DNA of 64,000 bases from Microbacterium sp. SORGH_AS_0862 (GTDB taxonomy: Bacteria > Actinomycetota > Actinomycetes > Actinomycetales > Microbacteriaceae), in NCBI RefSeq assembly GCF_030818795.1, contig NZ_JAUTAY010000001.1:124001-188000 (forward strand), given 5' to 3'. Both the position numbers and the translations under genes were made by a program. Below are positions 8,689 to 18,329 of this stretch, in pieces. The notes under the pieces were generated by a model. That model was not told the DNA's origin, made no database searches, and saw only the letters and a program-made list of their open reading frames with translations. The stretch's first letter is position 1. Every line of letters begins with the position of its first letter.

Positions 8689-10080
8689 TCAGCGACGTGC
8701 GTTCAACGACTCCAGGAGCGCCGCCTCCGCCAGCACGGCGTGCTGGAAGGTTTCGAGGTGCAGGGACTCGTTCGGGCTGTGGGCCCGCGAATGCGGATCC
8801 TCCACTCCGGTCACCAGGATCTGCGCGCCGGGGAACTGCTCCACGAGATCCGCGATGAACGGGATGGACCCGCCCACGCCGACATCGACCGGGTCGACCC
8901 CGTAGCCGGTGGCGAGACTCGTGCGGGCCACCTCGACGGCCCAGCCCTCGGTGTCGACGAGGAAGCCGTCGCCGAGGTCGACGTCGGAGAACGTCAGCTC
9001 CGCGCCGAACGGAGCGTGACGGCGCAGGTGGTCTTCGATCGCGGCATACGCCTCGCTCGCCGATTGTCCCGGAGCCACACGGGCGCTCACCACGACGGAG
9101 ATCTCCGGCGCCAACGTGTTGGATGCGGCGGCGACGCTCGTCGCGTCGATGCCCGTCACCGTCACCGAGGGCTTGTTCCAGATGCGCGACAGGATCGTTC
9201 CGCGTCCGATGGGCGTGACCCCGGCCGGAAGACCCGCCTCCGAGCGCAGGGTCTCCTCCGTGTACTCCGGAGTGGGTGCGTCGCGCTCCGTGAGACCCGC
9301 GACGGCCACGGCGCCGTCGTCGTCCCAGAGCGTCGCGAGCAGCTTGACGGCTGCCATCGTCGCGTCAGGGACGGCGCCACCGAACATTCCCGAGTGCGAA
9401 GCGTGCTCGAGTGTGCGCACCGTGAGCGTGAAGCGGGCGTTGCCGCGGAGCGACACCGTGAGCGCCGGGGTGACCGCATCCCAGTTGCCCGAGTCCGCGA
9501 CGACGATCACATCGGAGCGCAGCTGGTCGCGGTGATCGGCGAGGAACTGTGCGAAGGAGCGGGAGCCGTACTCCTCCTCCCCTTCGATGAAGAGCGCGAT
9601 GCCGAGCTCGAGCTCGTCGCCGTACACCTCGTGGATCGCGCGCAAAGCGGCGACGTGCGCCATCACGCCCGCCTTGTCGTCGGCGGCGCCGCGCCCGTAC
9701 AGGCGCCCGTCGCGCACCGTGGGCTCGAAGGGGGGCGTCTCCCAGAGGGCGTCGTCTCCGGGCGGCTGCACGTCGTGGTGCGCGTAGAGGAGCACGGTCG
9801 GCGCACCGTTCCGTGCGGCGCGCGTGGCGAGAATCGCGGGCTGCCCCAGCTCGTCCGTTCCCGGCACGGCCGAGCGGGCGATCTCCACCGAATCGAAGAT
9901 GCCGATCCCCTTCGCGAGGGCGGCGATCGCCTCGGCGCTGCGCACGAGTGCGTCCTGGTCGAAGGCGGGCCACGCGATCGAAGGGATGCGCACGAGCGCA
10001 CCCAGATCGGCGAGGGCGACGGGGATGCCGGCGGCGGCCGCTTCGTGAACGGCTCCGTTCCTGGGATTCTCGGAGGTCAT
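8689..10080 (-). CDS. M20-family dipeptidase / metallopeptidase
   Basis: A 463-residue zinc peptidase of the M20 family (dipeptidase or CNDP-like). The metal-binding set is visible in order: LLYAHHDVQP (His and Asp), YGRGAADDKAG (bridging Asp), FIEGEEEYGS (catalytic and metal Glu), VVADSGNW (Asp), and a C-terminal His near AHSPNESLH. The dimerisation domain lies between. There is no signal peptide, so it acts on peptides in the cytoplasm. It is a single-gene unit whose ATG 10080 has a -10-like hexamer 7 bases upstream. Confidence 0.9.
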   Translation of the reverse strand: MTSENPRNGAVHEAAAAGIPVALADLGALVRIPSIAWPAFDQDALVRSAEAIAALAKGIGIFDSVEIARSAVPGTDELGQPAILATRAARNGAPTVLLYAHHDVQPPGDDALWETPPFEPTVRDGRLYGRGAADDKAGVMAHVAALRAIHEVYGDELELGIALFIEGEEEYGSRSFAQFLADHRDQLRSDVIVVADSGNWDAVTPALTVSLRGNARFTLTVRTLEHASHSGMFGGAVPDATMAAVKLLATLWDDDGAVAVAGLTERDAPTPEYTEETLRSEAGLPAGVTPIGRGTILSRIWNKPSVTVTGIDATSVAAASNTLAPEISVVVSARVAPGQSASEAYAAIEDHLRRHAPFGAELTFSDVDLGDGFLVDTEGWAVEVARTSLATGYGVDPVDVGVGGSIPFIADLVEQFPGAQILVTGVEDPHSRAHSPNESLHLETFQHAVLAEAALLESLNARR

Positions 10081-10087
10081 GCGGGTA

Positions 10088-10093
10088 ATCTTA
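10088..10093 (-). promoter_or_regulatory. -10 hexamer TAAGAT before the M20 peptidase
   Basis: Minus-strand TAAGAT ends 7 bases before ATG 10080, fitting a leaderless or near-leaderless transcript. Confidence 0.5.
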
Positions 10094-10128
10094 AGGCGCA
10101 CCCCTCCCCCGTTCTTTTGAGGACCATC

Positions 10129-10695
10129 GTGGCCAAGACCTCTGCCGACTCCGCCGCGCACGACGCGCCGAGCACTCCGACGACCGGCAAGGGGCGTGCG
10201 ACGCCCACCCGTGCCGAGCGCGAGGCCGCGCGCAAGCGCCCCCTCGTCGCCGACACGAAGGAGGCGAAGGCGCGCGCCCGCGCCGAGCTGCGAGAGCGAC
10301 AGGAGAAGGCGCGCATCGGCATGGCCAACGGCGACGACCGCTACCTGCAGGCACGCGACAAGGGTCCGCAGCGGCGCTTCGTTCGTGACTGGGTCGACTC
10401 CACCTGGCACGTCGCAGAACTCGTGATGCCCATCATGGTCGCCGTGCTCCTGCTCATGTTCGTCGGCATCCCGGCGATCCAGGTCTACGCATACCTGGTC
10501 CTGTGGGCCTTCATCATCGTGGCCGTGCTCGACATGGTGATCACCTCGATCCGTGTCAAGCGCGCCGCCCGCGCGAAGTTCGGCGACGACCGCATCGAGA
10601 AGGGCCTCGGCTTCTACGGCGCCATGCGCACGGTCCAGATGCGCTTCATGCGCCTGCCGAAGCCCCAGGTGAGGCGCGGACAGCGTCCCGCCTGA
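10129..10695 (+). CDS. DUF3043 family membrane protein
   Basis: A 188-residue protein. The first about 85 residues are highly charged (Lys/Arg/Glu-rich, THR/ALA tail), followed by two adjacent membrane helices (about 100-118 and 122-142) and a basic C-terminus ending RRGQRPA. This matches the actinobacterial DUF3043 family, whose function is unknown. GTG 10129 is chosen because TTGAGGA lies about 6 bases upstream. It is followed by a hairpin terminator and stands alone. Confidence 0.8.
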   Translation: MAKTSADSAAHDAPSTPTTGKGRATPTRAEREAARKRPLVADTKEAKARARAELRERQEKARIGMANGDDRYLQARDKGPQRRFVRDWVDSTWHVAELVMPIMVAVLLLMFVGIPAIQVYAYLVLWAFIIVAVLDMVITSIRVKRAARAKFGDDRIEKGLGFYGAMRTVQMRFMRLPKPQVRRGQRPA

Positions 10696-10706
10696 TCGCA
10701 TCGACG

Positions 10707-10737
10707 AAGCGGCCGGCCCCTCGAGGACCGGCCGCTT
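10707..10737 (+). terminator. Bidirectional hairpin between the DUF3043 gene and pyrD
   Basis: The arms 10707-10716 and 10728-10737 (AAGCGGCCGG and its complement) pair perfectly. The genes on both sides converge on it. Confidence 0.8.
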
Positions 10738-10744
10738 TCTCGTC

Positions 10745-11782
10745 TCAGCGCACGCGCGACGGAGCGGCGGCGAGGCCTCTGTTGATCTGGCGCGCCCAGA
10801 AGGGTCCCCGGTACAGGAATCCGGTGTAGCCCTGCGTCAGGGTGGCGCCGGCATCCAGTCGGTCCTGGACATCCTGCGCGGTCTCGATGCCGCCGGCCGC
10901 GATGACGCAGAAGTCCGACGGCACCTCCTCGCGGACGATCCGCAGCGCCTGGATCGCACGCCCACGCAGTGGAGCGCCCGACAGCCCGCCGGCGCCCGCG
11001 GCCTCGACGATGTCCGGCGCCGTGCGCAGCCCCTCTCGGGAGATCGTCGTGTTGGTGGCGATGACCCCGTCGAGCTCCAGCTCCACCGCGAGACGCGCCA
11101 CGGCGCGGATGCCATCGTCGGAGAGGTCGGGAGCGAACTTGACCAGCAACGGGGTCGCTCCGGATGCGGCACGCACCGCCTGGAGCAGCGGTCGGAGCGT
11201 GTCGATCTCCTGCAGGCCGCGCAACCCCGGCGTGTTCGGCGACGACACATTCACGACCAGGTAGTCGGCGAGCGGTGCCAGCAGACGGGCACTGCGGACG
11301 TAGTCGTCGACGGCGTCGGCGACATCGACGACGCGGCTCTTGCCGATGTTGACGCCCAGAACGGGGCGCTTGCGCCGCCGGCGCAGCCGGCGCAGTCGCG
11401 CGGCCGCCGCATCCGCCCCGGCGTTGTTGAAGCCCATGCGATTGATGACGGCGCGGTCGGGGATCAGGCGGAACAGCCGCGGGCGGGGATTGCCGTCCTG
11501 CGGCACGGCCGTCACGGTGCCCACCTCGACGTGTCCGAAACCGAGCGCGTACAGACCCGCGGCGGCGACCGCATTCTTGTCGAACCCCGCCGCGACGCCG
11601 AAGGGCGAGTCGAACTGCAGCCCGAGGGCACGGACCCTGGTCTGCGGGGCCGGGCGCGTCAACGCGCGAGCGATGGGCGTGAGCGGACGGACACCCAGAG
11701 CCCGGATGACGAGCATGGCGGCGTGGTGGGCCGTCTCAGGATCCATGCGGGACAGAACGCGGCGAAAGAGCAGGTCATACAT
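10745..11782 (-). CDS. pyrD: Dihydroorotate dehydrogenase (quinone), class 2
   Basis: Catalyses the fourth step of pyrimidine synthesis, oxidising dihydroorotate with FMN and passing electrons to the quinone pool at the membrane. The 345-residue length and the N-terminal extension MYDLLFRRVLSRMDPETAHH mark the membrane-associated class 2 enzyme. FGVAAGFDKNA, GVNIGKSR and VNVSSPNTPGLRGLQ are FMN and substrate-binding motifs; the catalytic Ser is in that last segment. It has its own -10 hexamer and is not near other pyr genes. Confidence 0.95.
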   Translation of the reverse strand: MYDLLFRRVLSRMDPETAHHAAMLVIRALGVRPLTPIARALTRPAPQTRVRALGLQFDSPFGVAAGFDKNAVAAAGLYALGFGHVEVGTVTAVPQDGNPRPRLFRLIPDRAVINRMGFNNAGADAAAARLRRLRRRRKRPVLGVNIGKSRVVDVADAVDDYVRSARLLAPLADYLVVNVSSPNTPGLRGLQEIDTLRPLLQAVRAASGATPLLVKFAPDLSDDGIRAVARLAVELELDGVIATNTTISREGLRTAPDIVEAAGAGGLSGAPLRGRAIQALRIVREEVPSDFCVIAAGGIETAQDVQDRLDAGATLTQGYTGFLYRGPFWARQINRGLAAAPSRVR

Positions 11783-11790
11783 CGACAGCC

Positions 11791-11796
11791 AGGCTA
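11791..11796 (-). promoter_or_regulatory. -10 hexamer TAGCCT before pyrD
   Basis: Minus-strand TAGCCT ends 8 bases before ATG 11782, fitting a leaderless or nearly leaderless mRNA. Confidence 0.5.
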
Positions 11797-11824
11797 TCGC
11801 TGCCGAGCCCGGCGTCGCGCACCG

Positions 11825-12310
11825 TCAGTCGGCCACAGGCTCCGACGCGGCAGCCGCACGCAGCTCGTGGTCGGCGCGCAACTGGGCGATCGACGACTCG
11901 AAGTCCTCGAGCGACTCGAAGGCCTGATAGACGCTCGCGAACCGCAGGTAGGCGACCTCGTCGAGTTCGCGCAGCGGATCGAGGATCGCAAGCCCGATCT
12001 CGTTGGTGTCGATCTGCGAGCTGCCGGTACGTCGCAGGATCTCCTCCACGCGCTGGGCGAGCAGCGCCAGATCGCCGTCGGTGACCGGCCGCCCCTGGCA
12101 CGCCTTGCGCACCCCGGAGACCACCTTGTCGCGGCTGAAGGGCTCGATGACCCCCGAGCGTTTGATGACGTTCAGGCTCGCCGTCTCGACGGTCGAGAAA
12201 CGCCCGCCGCACTCTGGGCACTGCCGCCGGCGACGGATGCTGAGTCCGTCATCGGTCGTGCGTGAGTCGATGACGCGGGAATCGGGATGGCGGCAGAACG
12301 GGCAATGCAT
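11825..12310 (-). CDS. nrdR: Transcriptional repressor NrdR
   Basis: NrdR represses ribonucleotide reductase genes in response to bound (d)ATP. The 161-residue protein has the N-terminal zinc ribbon (CPFC near residue 3 and CPECGGRF near residue 34) that binds NrdR boxes, followed by an ATP-cone domain (about residues 46-136). No nrd genes are in the window. It lies 12 bases downstream of hisD, but a -10-like hexamer before its ATG suggests it can also be transcribed alone. Confidence 0.96.
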   Translation of the reverse strand: MHCPFCRHPDSRVIDSRTTDDGLSIRRRRQCPECGGRFSTVETASLNVIKRSGVIEPFSRDKVVSGVRKACQGRPVTDGDLALLAQRVEEILRRTGSSQIDTNEIGLAILDPLRELDEVAYLRFASVYQAFESLEDFESSIAQLRADHELRAAAASEPVAD

Positions 12311-12319
12311 GACCAGGCC

Positions 12320-12325
12320 AGATTA
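12320..12325 (-). promoter_or_regulatory. Possible -10 hexamer TAATCT before nrdR
   Basis: Minus-strand TAATCT overlaps the hisD stop and ends 9 bases before ATG 12310, so any leader would be only a few bases long. Confidence 0.35.
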
Positions 12326-13624
12326 GTCCTCGAAACGGGCCTCGACGGCCTCGCCGTGCGCAGGCAGCGCTTCGGCGCGGGCGAGGGTGACGATCGCGTC
12401 ACGCACGTCGGCGAGGGCGGCGCGGTCGTACTCGATGACCTGTTGCGGGCGGAGGAACGTCGATGCGGACAATCCCGCCGCGTATCGTGCCTGACCGCCG
12501 GTGGGCAGGACGTGGTTGCTGCCTGCGAGGTAGTCACCGAGGCTGACGGGCGCGTGATCGCCCACGAAGACCGCACCCGCGTTGACGAACTCGTCGACGC
12601 GGGGGTCGGACAGGTGGATCTCGAGGTGCTCGGGCGCGTAGGCGTTGCTGAAGGCGATCGCCTGGTCGATGTCGTCGACGAGCACGATCGCCGACTGCGG
12701 GCCCGACAACGCCGCAGCGACCCGCTCCGCGTGGCGCGTGCGCGGCTGACGGATGGTGAGTTCTGCGCTCACCCGCTCGGCGAGTTCGGCCGACGGGGTG
12801 ACGAGCACGGCCGAGGCCTGCTCGTCGTGCTCGGCCTGACTGATGAGATCCGCGGCCACGAGCGCGGGCTGCGCCGAATCGTCGGCGACGATGAGGATCT
12901 CGGTCGCGCCGGCCTCCGCATCCGTCCCGACGAGCCCCGCCACGGCGCGCTTGGCTGCAGCGACGAAGTTGTTGCCGGGGCCGGTGACCACATCGACCGG
13001 GTCGAGATCGAGCGAGGGCACGCCGTAGGCGAGGGCACCGATCGCGCCCGCTCCGCCCATCGCGTAGACCTCGTCGACGCCCAGCAACCGCGCGGCCGCG
13101 AGGATCACGGGGTGGATGCGGCCACCGAACTCACGCTGCGGAGGCGACGCGAGCGCGACGACCGATACGCCCGCCACCTGTGCGGGCACCACGTTCATGA
13201 CGACGCTGGAGGGATAGACGGCCTTGCCCCCGGGGACGTACACACCGACGCGTCGAACCGGCTGCCACCGCTGGACCACCCGGGCGCCGGGGGCGAGCTC
13301 GGTCGTCGTGGACGGCGGGACCTGGGCAGCGGAGGCGGTCCGTACGCGGATGATCGCCTCATCGAGGGCCGCGCGCACATCGGGGGCGAGCTCTGCCAGC
13401 GCCTCGTCCAGGTGGGAGGCCGGAACCCGCACCGCGTGATCGGTGACGCCGTCGAAGCGCTCCGCCTGCTCGCGCAGCGCCTGCTCGCCGCGCGCGGCGA
13501 CATCATGGACGATCTGCGCCGCCGCCGTCAGAGCCGCTTCGCGCGCCATCTCCGCTCGCGGGACAGCGGCCAAGAGCTCGCTCGCGGAGAGCGTGCGAGC
13601 GCGCAGGTCGATCGTCTGAAGCAT
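12323..13624 (-). CDS. hisD: Histidinol dehydrogenase
   Basis: Catalyses the last two steps of histidine synthesis, from histidinol to histidine with two NAD+ and zinc. The 433 residues match the family. Typical segments are VGVYVPGGKAVYPSSVVMN, GGAGAIGALAYG, DVVTGPGNNFVAAAKR and the metal-binding SQAEHDEQASAVL; the C-terminal region has YAPEHLEI. Unusually for a his gene, it stands apart from the rest of the pathway here. ATG 13624 is preceded exactly 6 bases away by a TAGCCT hexamer. Confidence 0.96.
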   Translation of the reverse strand: MLQTIDLRARTLSASELLAAVPRAEMAREAALTAAAQIVHDVAARGEQALREQAERFDGVTDHAVRVPASHLDEALAELAPDVRAALDEAIIRVRTASAAQVPPSTTTELAPGARVVQRWQPVRRVGVYVPGGKAVYPSSVVMNVVPAQVAGVSVVALASPPQREFGGRIHPVILAAARLLGVDEVYAMGGAGAIGALAYGVPSLDLDPVDVVTGPGNNFVAAAKRAVAGLVGTDAEAGATEILIVADDSAQPALVAADLISQAEHDEQASAVLVTPSAELAERVSAELTIRQPRTRHAERVAAALSGPQSAIVLVDDIDQAIAFSNAYAPEHLEIHLSDPRVDEFVNAGAVFVGDHAPVSLGDYLAGSNHVLPTGGQARYAAGLSASTFLRPQQVIEYDRAALADVRDAIVTLARAEALPAHGEAVEARFED

Positions 13625-13630
13625 CCCTTC

Positions 13631-13636
13631 AGGCTA
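13631..13636 (-). promoter_or_regulatory. -10 hexamer TAGCCT, leaderless start of hisD
   Basis: Minus-strand TAGCCT ends 6 bases before ATG 13624. The intervening GAAGGG abuts the start and is too close to act as a ribosome site. Confidence 0.5.
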
Positions 13637-13670
13637 CCGTCTCGAGCATCCGGTTCCGCCCGCGCCTGCG

Positions 13671-14672
13671 TCAGCCGCGTGTGACGCCGGAGACGTCGTG
13701 CAGGTAGCCGATGCGACCGTCCTCGTGGCGCACCACGAAGACCTCCCCGCGATCCTCGATGACGAGCGCCCACGCCGTGGCGTCCACGCGGAAGATCGGC
13801 ACGCCCGTCTCGTCGAGCACCTCGCGCTCCTCGGGCACGAGGGCCCAGAACGCCTGCGACACGGGGATCTGCTCGGTGGCAGGCTCCTCCGCCGCGGATG
13901 TGACGCCCTGGTCGTACGCGGCCGTCTGCGCGTGGGGGTCGACGTACACGTCGCCCGTGGTGGCGAACAACGCAGCCGCCTCGTCGCGGGCGGGCTCGGC
14001 GGTCTGTGCGGGCTGCGCCCACCCTGCCTCGGAGTGCGCGGCAGGGTAGGTCGCGGCGGGCGCAGCAGCGTGCGTGACGGGCTCGGGTGCCGGACGCTGC
14101 GCGACGGGGCGGGCGCCCCGCGCGACGCGGTGGGAAACGGTCTCCGCGCGGTACTCGAAGTCGTCCTTGAGGCCGGGGATGAAGGGGGCGATCACCGTGA
14201 ACACGACCCCGCCGGCCATGAGCACCAGTTCGACCCAGTGCACCCAGCTGCCGAGACCCGGAAGCGCGAAGGACTCCCAGATCATCTGCACCCACACGAC
14301 CGCCGAGACGGCGAACGCGACGGAGGCGAACTGGTCGATGCCGAGCGAGCCCACGCGGCGGATGCCCTGGGGAGAGAGCCGGCGCAGCACGATCAGGAAC
14401 ACGGCCACGGTGGGCAGGCCGATCGTCAGCACCCAGGCGATGCCCATCGTCCAGACCGAGACGGGGGCGAAGTAGCTCAGGGAGAAGAAGGAGACGATGA
14501 ATGCGAGGGCCCAGATCCCGAGGAGCACCACCTCACGGATCGAGAACGGCCAGACGCCGTACTGCGGGGGCGTCGCCTGCTCGTCCTCTTCTTCGTACGC
14601 CTCGAACTGGTCGTCCTCCACGGCGTCGACGAACTCGTCGTCACCGGTCACGACGGGGTTCTCATCGGTCAT
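13671..14672 (-). CDS. Uncharacterised membrane protein with acidic N-terminus
   Basis: I do not recognise a named family. The 333-residue protein has an acidic N-terminus (residues 10-35, rich in Asp and Glu), four hydrophobic helices (about 45-65, 73-95, 110-130, 143-163), then an Ala/Pro-rich linker (about 185-270). It ends in a soluble segment that includes FRVDATAWALVIEDRGEVFVV. Start ATG 14672 has GAGAGGA upstream and a TAGGAT hexamer at 14714-14719 for a leader of about 35 bases. It lies between dnaE and hisD on the same strand without obvious coupling to either. Confidence 0.75.
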   Translation of the reverse strand: MTDENPVVTGDDEFVDAVEDDQFEAYEEEDEQATPPQYGVWPFSIREVVLLGIWALAFIVSFFSLSYFAPVSVWTMGIAWVLTIGLPTVAVFLIVLRRLSPQGIRRVGSLGIDQFASVAFAVSAVVWVQMIWESFALPGLGSWVHWVELVLMAGGVVFTVIAPFIPGLKDDFEYRAETVSHRVARGARPVAQRPAPEPVTHAAAPAATYPAAHSEAGWAQPAQTAEPARDEAAALFATTGDVYVDPHAQTAAYDQGVTSAAEEPATEQIPVSQAFWALVPEEREVLDETGVPIFRVDATAWALVIEDRGEVFVVRHEDGRIGYLHDVSGVTRG

Positions 14673-14758
14673 GTCGCATCCTCTCGGCGCGGGCAGGGGA
14701 AAGAGCGAGTCGATCCTAACGGCGATGGCTATGAGAGGTCACAGCCTCCACGGGACAC

Positions 14759-17700
14759 TCAGCCCAGGCAGCTGGGACCGAGCAGACCTTTGAGGTCACC
14801 GAACAGGTCGGCGCTGATCGTGACCGGATGCGGCACCTCGAACACCTTCGCGGTGCCCGCCCGGTGCAGCTTCAGAGTCACCTCGGTCTCACCGGGATGG
14901 CGGTGCAGGACGGCGGCCAACTCCTCCACCACGGACTGGGTCGCCTTCTGCTCCGGGACCACCAGAACGAGGGAGGACGTGGCATCCACCGCTCCCAGGT
15001 CAGGACTGAAGCAGCTCTGGGCGTGCAGGTTCAGTCCGTCGTCACGGCGCGACACGCGCCCGCGCACGACCAGGATCGAATCCGCCTGCAGCACCGACTG
15101 GAACTCCGTGTAGGTGCGGCCCATGAACATGACGGTGACCTCGCCGTTGAAATCCTCGACGGTGATCATGCCGTACGGATTGCCGCTCTGCTTGGCCACA
15201 CGATGCTGGACGCTCGTGACCAGACCAGCCACCGTGACCTGATCGCCGTCCTGCACGCTCTCCGAGGAGAGCAGATCGTGGATCGAGGTCGAGGCGTGCT
15301 TCGCGAGCGGGATCTCGAGACCGGCGAGCGGATGATCGGACACGTAGAGCCCCAGCATCTCTCGCTCGAAGGCCAGCTTGTCCTTCTTGGTCCACTCGGG
15401 CCTCTCCGGGACCTTCGAGACCTGTTGCGGCTCGTCGTCGCCCCACAGGCTGTCGAAGTCGAACCCGACCTCGCCGTTGGCCTCGCGGCGTTTGTCGAGG
15501 ACGGCCTGCTCGGTCGCGTCCTCGTGGATCTCCAGCAACGCACGTCGGGTGTGGCCCATGGAGTCGAACGCGCCGGCCTTGATGAGCGACTCGACGGTGC
15601 GCTTGTTGGCGACGTGCATCGGCACCTTGGCGAGGAAGTCGTGGAAGGAGGCGAAACCCTCCTTCTCGCGGGAAGCGACGATGCCGTCGACGACGTTCGA
15701 TCCGACGTTGCGCACCGCTCCGAGCCCGAAGCGGATGTCGTCGCCGACGGCGGCGAAGAAGTTGATCGACTCCCCCACATCCGGCGGCAGGACCCGGATC
15801 CCCATGCGACGGCACTCGTTCAAGTAGATCGCCATCTTGTCTTTGGAGTCGCCGACGCTCGTCAGCAGCGCCGCCATGTACTCGGCGGGGTAATGCGCCT
15901 TCAGATATGCCGTCCAGTAGGACACGAGCCCGTAGGCCGCGGAGTGCGCCTTGTTGAAGGCGTAGTCGGAGAAGGGGAGCAGGATGTCCCACAGCGCCTT
16001 GACCGCGGCGTCGCCGAACCCGCGCTCCTTCATTCCGCCCGAGAAGCCCTCGTATTGCTTGTCGAGCTCCGACTTCTTCTTCTTGCCCATCGCGCGGCGC
16101 AGGATGTCTGCTTGACCGAGCGAGAACCCGGCGACCTTCTGCGCGATCGCCATGACCTGCTCCTGATAGATGATCAGGCCGTAGGTCGTGTCGAGGATGT
16201 CACGCAGCGGTTCCTCGAGCTCCGGATGGATCGGGGTGATCGGCTGCAGCCCGTTCTTTCGCAGGGCGTAGTTGGTGTGGGAGTTCGCCCCCATGGGGCC
16301 CGGCCGGTACAGCGCGATGACGGCCGAGATGTCTTCGAAGTTGTCGGGCTTCATGAGCCGCAGAAGCGAGCGCATCGGGCCGCCGTCGAGCTGGAACACC
16401 CCGAGCGTGTCACCGCGGGTCAGCAGGTCGTAGGCGGGGCGGTCATCCAGGGCGAGATGCTCGAGATCGAGTTCCTCGCCGCGGTTGCTGCGGATGTTGT
16501 CGAGCGCGTCGGAGATGATCGTGAGGTTGCGCAGCCCCAGGAAGTCCATCTTGATCAGCCCGAGCGTCTCGCACGACGGGTAGTCGAACTGCGTGACGAT
16601 CTGGCCGTCCTGCTCGCGACGCATGATCGGGATGATGTCCAACAGCGGCTCCGACGACATGATGACGCCGGCCGCGTGCACGCCCCACTGACGCTTCAGG
16701 CCCTCGAGCCCCAGCGCGCGGTCGAAGACGGTCTTCGCCTCGGGATCGCTGTCGATGAGCGCGCGGAACTCGCTGGCCTCCTTGTACCGCGGGTGCTCCT
16801 TGTTGAACATGCCGCCGAGCTCCATGTCCTTGCCCATGACGGCCGGCGGCATGGCCTTGGTGAGCTTCTCTCCCATGGAGAACGGGAAGCCGAGCACGCG
16901 GCCCGCATCCTTCAGCGCCTGCTTCGACTTGATCGTGCCGTACGTGACGATCTGCGCGACGCGCTCCGAGCCGTACTTCTCGGTGACGTACTCGATCACC
17001 TCGCCGCGGCGACGGTCGTCGAAGTCGACGTCGAAGTCGGGCATGGAGACGCGATCGGGGTTGAGGAAGCGCTCGAAGATGAGCCCGTGCTCGAGGGGGT
17101 CGAGGTCGGTGATCTTCATCGCGTAGGCGACCATGGACCCGGCGCCCGAGCCGCGACCGGGACCGACGCGGATCCCGTTGTCCTTGGCCCAGTTGATGAA
17201 GTCGGCGACCACGAGGAAGTAGCCGGGGAATCCCATCTGCAGGATGATGCCGGTCTCGTACTCGGCCTGCTTGCGGACCTTGTCGGGGATGCCCTGCGGG
17301 TAGCGGTAGTGCAGCCCCTTCTCGACCTCCTTGACGAGCCAGCTGTCCTCGGTCTCGCCGTCGGGCACGGGGAAGCGCGGCATGTAGTTGGCGGAGGTGT
17401 TGAACTCCACCTCGCAGCGCTCTGCGATCAGCAGTGTGTTGTCGCACGCCTCCGGGTGGTCACGGAAGAGCTGACGCATCTCCTGCGCGGTCTTGATGTA
17501 GTAGCCGTCGCCGTCGAACTTGAAGCGGTTGGGGTCGTCCAAGGTGGACCCCGACTGCACGCAGAGCAGGGCCTCGTGCGCATCCGCCTCATGCTGGTGG
17601 GTGTAGTGCGAGTCGTTCGTCGCGACGAGGGGGATGTCGAGATCCTTCGCCAAGCGGATCAGGTCGCTCATGACCCGCCGCTCGATGGAGAGCCCGTGGT

Positions 17701-18274
17701 CCATGATCTCGGCGAAGTAGTTCTCCTTGCCGAAGATGTCCTGGAACTCCGCTGCGGCCGCGCGCGCCGCGTCGTACTGCCCCAGCCGCAGGCGCGTCTG
17801 GACCTCGCCCGAGGGGCAGCCCGTCGTCGCGATGAGCCCCTTGCCGTAGGTCTGGAGGAGTTCGCGGTCCATGCGCGGCTTGAAGTAGTACCCCTCCATG
17901 CTCGACAGCGAGCTCAGCCGGAAGAGGTTGTGCATGCCCTCGGTGGTCTGACTCCACATGGTCATGTGGGTGTACGCACCCGAGCCCGAGACGTCGTCGC
18001 TCTTCTGGTCGGGCGAGCCCCAGGCCACGCGCGACTTGTCGCTGCGGTGCGTTCCGGGGGTGACGTAGGCCTCGAGCCCGATGATCGGCTTCACACCCGC
18101 GGCCTGCGCGGCGCGGTAGAACTCGAATGCCGCGAAGGTGTTCCCGTGGTCGGTGACGGCGATCGCCGGCATCCCGTACTCGGACGCCGCCTGCGTCATC
18201 GCGCCGATCTTGGCGGCGCCGTCGAGCATCGAGTACTCGCTGTGCACATGGAGGTGAACGAAGGAGTCTGCCAC
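14759..18274 (-). CDS. dnaE: DNA polymerase III alpha subunit, replicative
   Basis: This is the catalytic subunit of the replicative polymerase (C-family), 1171 residues from GTG 18274. It opens with the PHP domain (HLHVHSEYSMLDGAAK), followed by the palm with the catalytic aspartates in PDFDVDFDD and the PRGxGSGAGS-type nucleotide site (GPGRGSGAGSMVAYA). The C-terminal third holds helix-hairpin-helix and OB-fold regions (VAGLVTSVQHR). The length and lack of an exonuclease insert mark DnaE1 rather than PolC or ImuC. GTG 18274 is preferred over an upstream in-frame start at 18304 because a TACCCT hexamer lies 6 bases before it. Confidence 0.97.
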   Translation of the reverse strand: MADSFVHLHVHSEYSMLDGAAKIGAMTQAASEYGMPAIAVTDHGNTFAAFEFYRAAQAAGVKPIIGLEAYVTPGTHRSDKSRVAWGSPDQKSDDVSGSGAYTHMTMWSQTTEGMHNLFRLSSLSSMEGYYFKPRMDRELLQTYGKGLIATTGCPSGEVQTRLRLGQYDAARAAAAEFQDIFGKENYFAEIMDHGLSIERRVMSDLIRLAKDLDIPLVATNDSHYTHQHEADAHEALLCVQSGSTLDDPNRFKFDGDGYYIKTAQEMRQLFRDHPEACDNTLLIAERCEVEFNTSANYMPRFPVPDGETEDSWLVKEVEKGLHYRYPQGIPDKVRKQAEYETGIILQMGFPGYFLVVADFINWAKDNGIRVGPGRGSGAGSMVAYAMKITDLDPLEHGLIFERFLNPDRVSMPDFDVDFDDRRRGEVIEYVTEKYGSERVAQIVTYGTIKSKQALKDAGRVLGFPFSMGEKLTKAMPPAVMGKDMELGGMFNKEHPRYKEASEFRALIDSDPEAKTVFDRALGLEGLKRQWGVHAAGVIMSSEPLLDIIPIMRREQDGQIVTQFDYPSCETLGLIKMDFLGLRNLTIISDALDNIRSNRGEELDLEHLALDDRPAYDLLTRGDTLGVFQLDGGPMRSLLRLMKPDNFEDISAVIALYRPGPMGANSHTNYALRKNGLQPITPIHPELEEPLRDILDTTYGLIIYQEQVMAIAQKVAGFSLGQADILRRAMGKKKKSELDKQYEGFSGGMKERGFGDAAVKALWDILLPFSDYAFNKAHSAAYGLVSYWTAYLKAHYPAEYMAALLTSVGDSKDKMAIYLNECRRMGIRVLPPDVGESINFFAAVGDDIRFGLGAVRNVGSNVVDGIVASREKEGFASFHDFLAKVPMHVANKRTVESLIKAGAFDSMGHTRRALLEIHEDATEQAVLDKRREANGEVGFDFDSLWGDDEPQQVSKVPERPEWTKKDKLAFEREMLGLYVSDHPLAGLEIPLAKHASTSIHDLLSSESVQDGDQVTVAGLVTSVQHRVAKQSGNPYGMITVEDFNGEVTVMFMGRTYTEFQSVLQADSILVVRGRVSRRDDGLNLHAQSCFSPDLGAVDATSSLVLVVPEQKATQSVVEELAAVLHRHPGETEVTLKLHRAGTAKVFEVPHPVTISADLFGDLKGLLGPSCLG

Positions 18275-18280
18275 CTGTCC

Positions 18281-18286
18281 AGGGTA
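18281..18286 (-). promoter_or_regulatory. -10 hexamer TACCCT before dnaE
   Basis: Minus-strand TACCCT ends 6 bases before GTG 18274. It faces away from the Nudix-gene promoter in the same 67-base spacer. Confidence 0.45.
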
Positions 18287-18329
18287 CGCGCAGGCCCCTG
18301 ACATCGGACGCCCGATCGGCTCCTTCGAC

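Noticed and set aside
8212..10128. Extended plus-strand frame before the DUF3043 gene
   Set aside because: The extension lies antisense to the M20 peptidase and erpA. The DUF3043 gene starts at 10129 with a proper ribosome site.
14828..18301. Plus-strand open frame of about 1157 codons opposite dnaE
   Set aside because: It mirrors dnaE and shows no protein family. dnaE motifs are intact on the minus strand.
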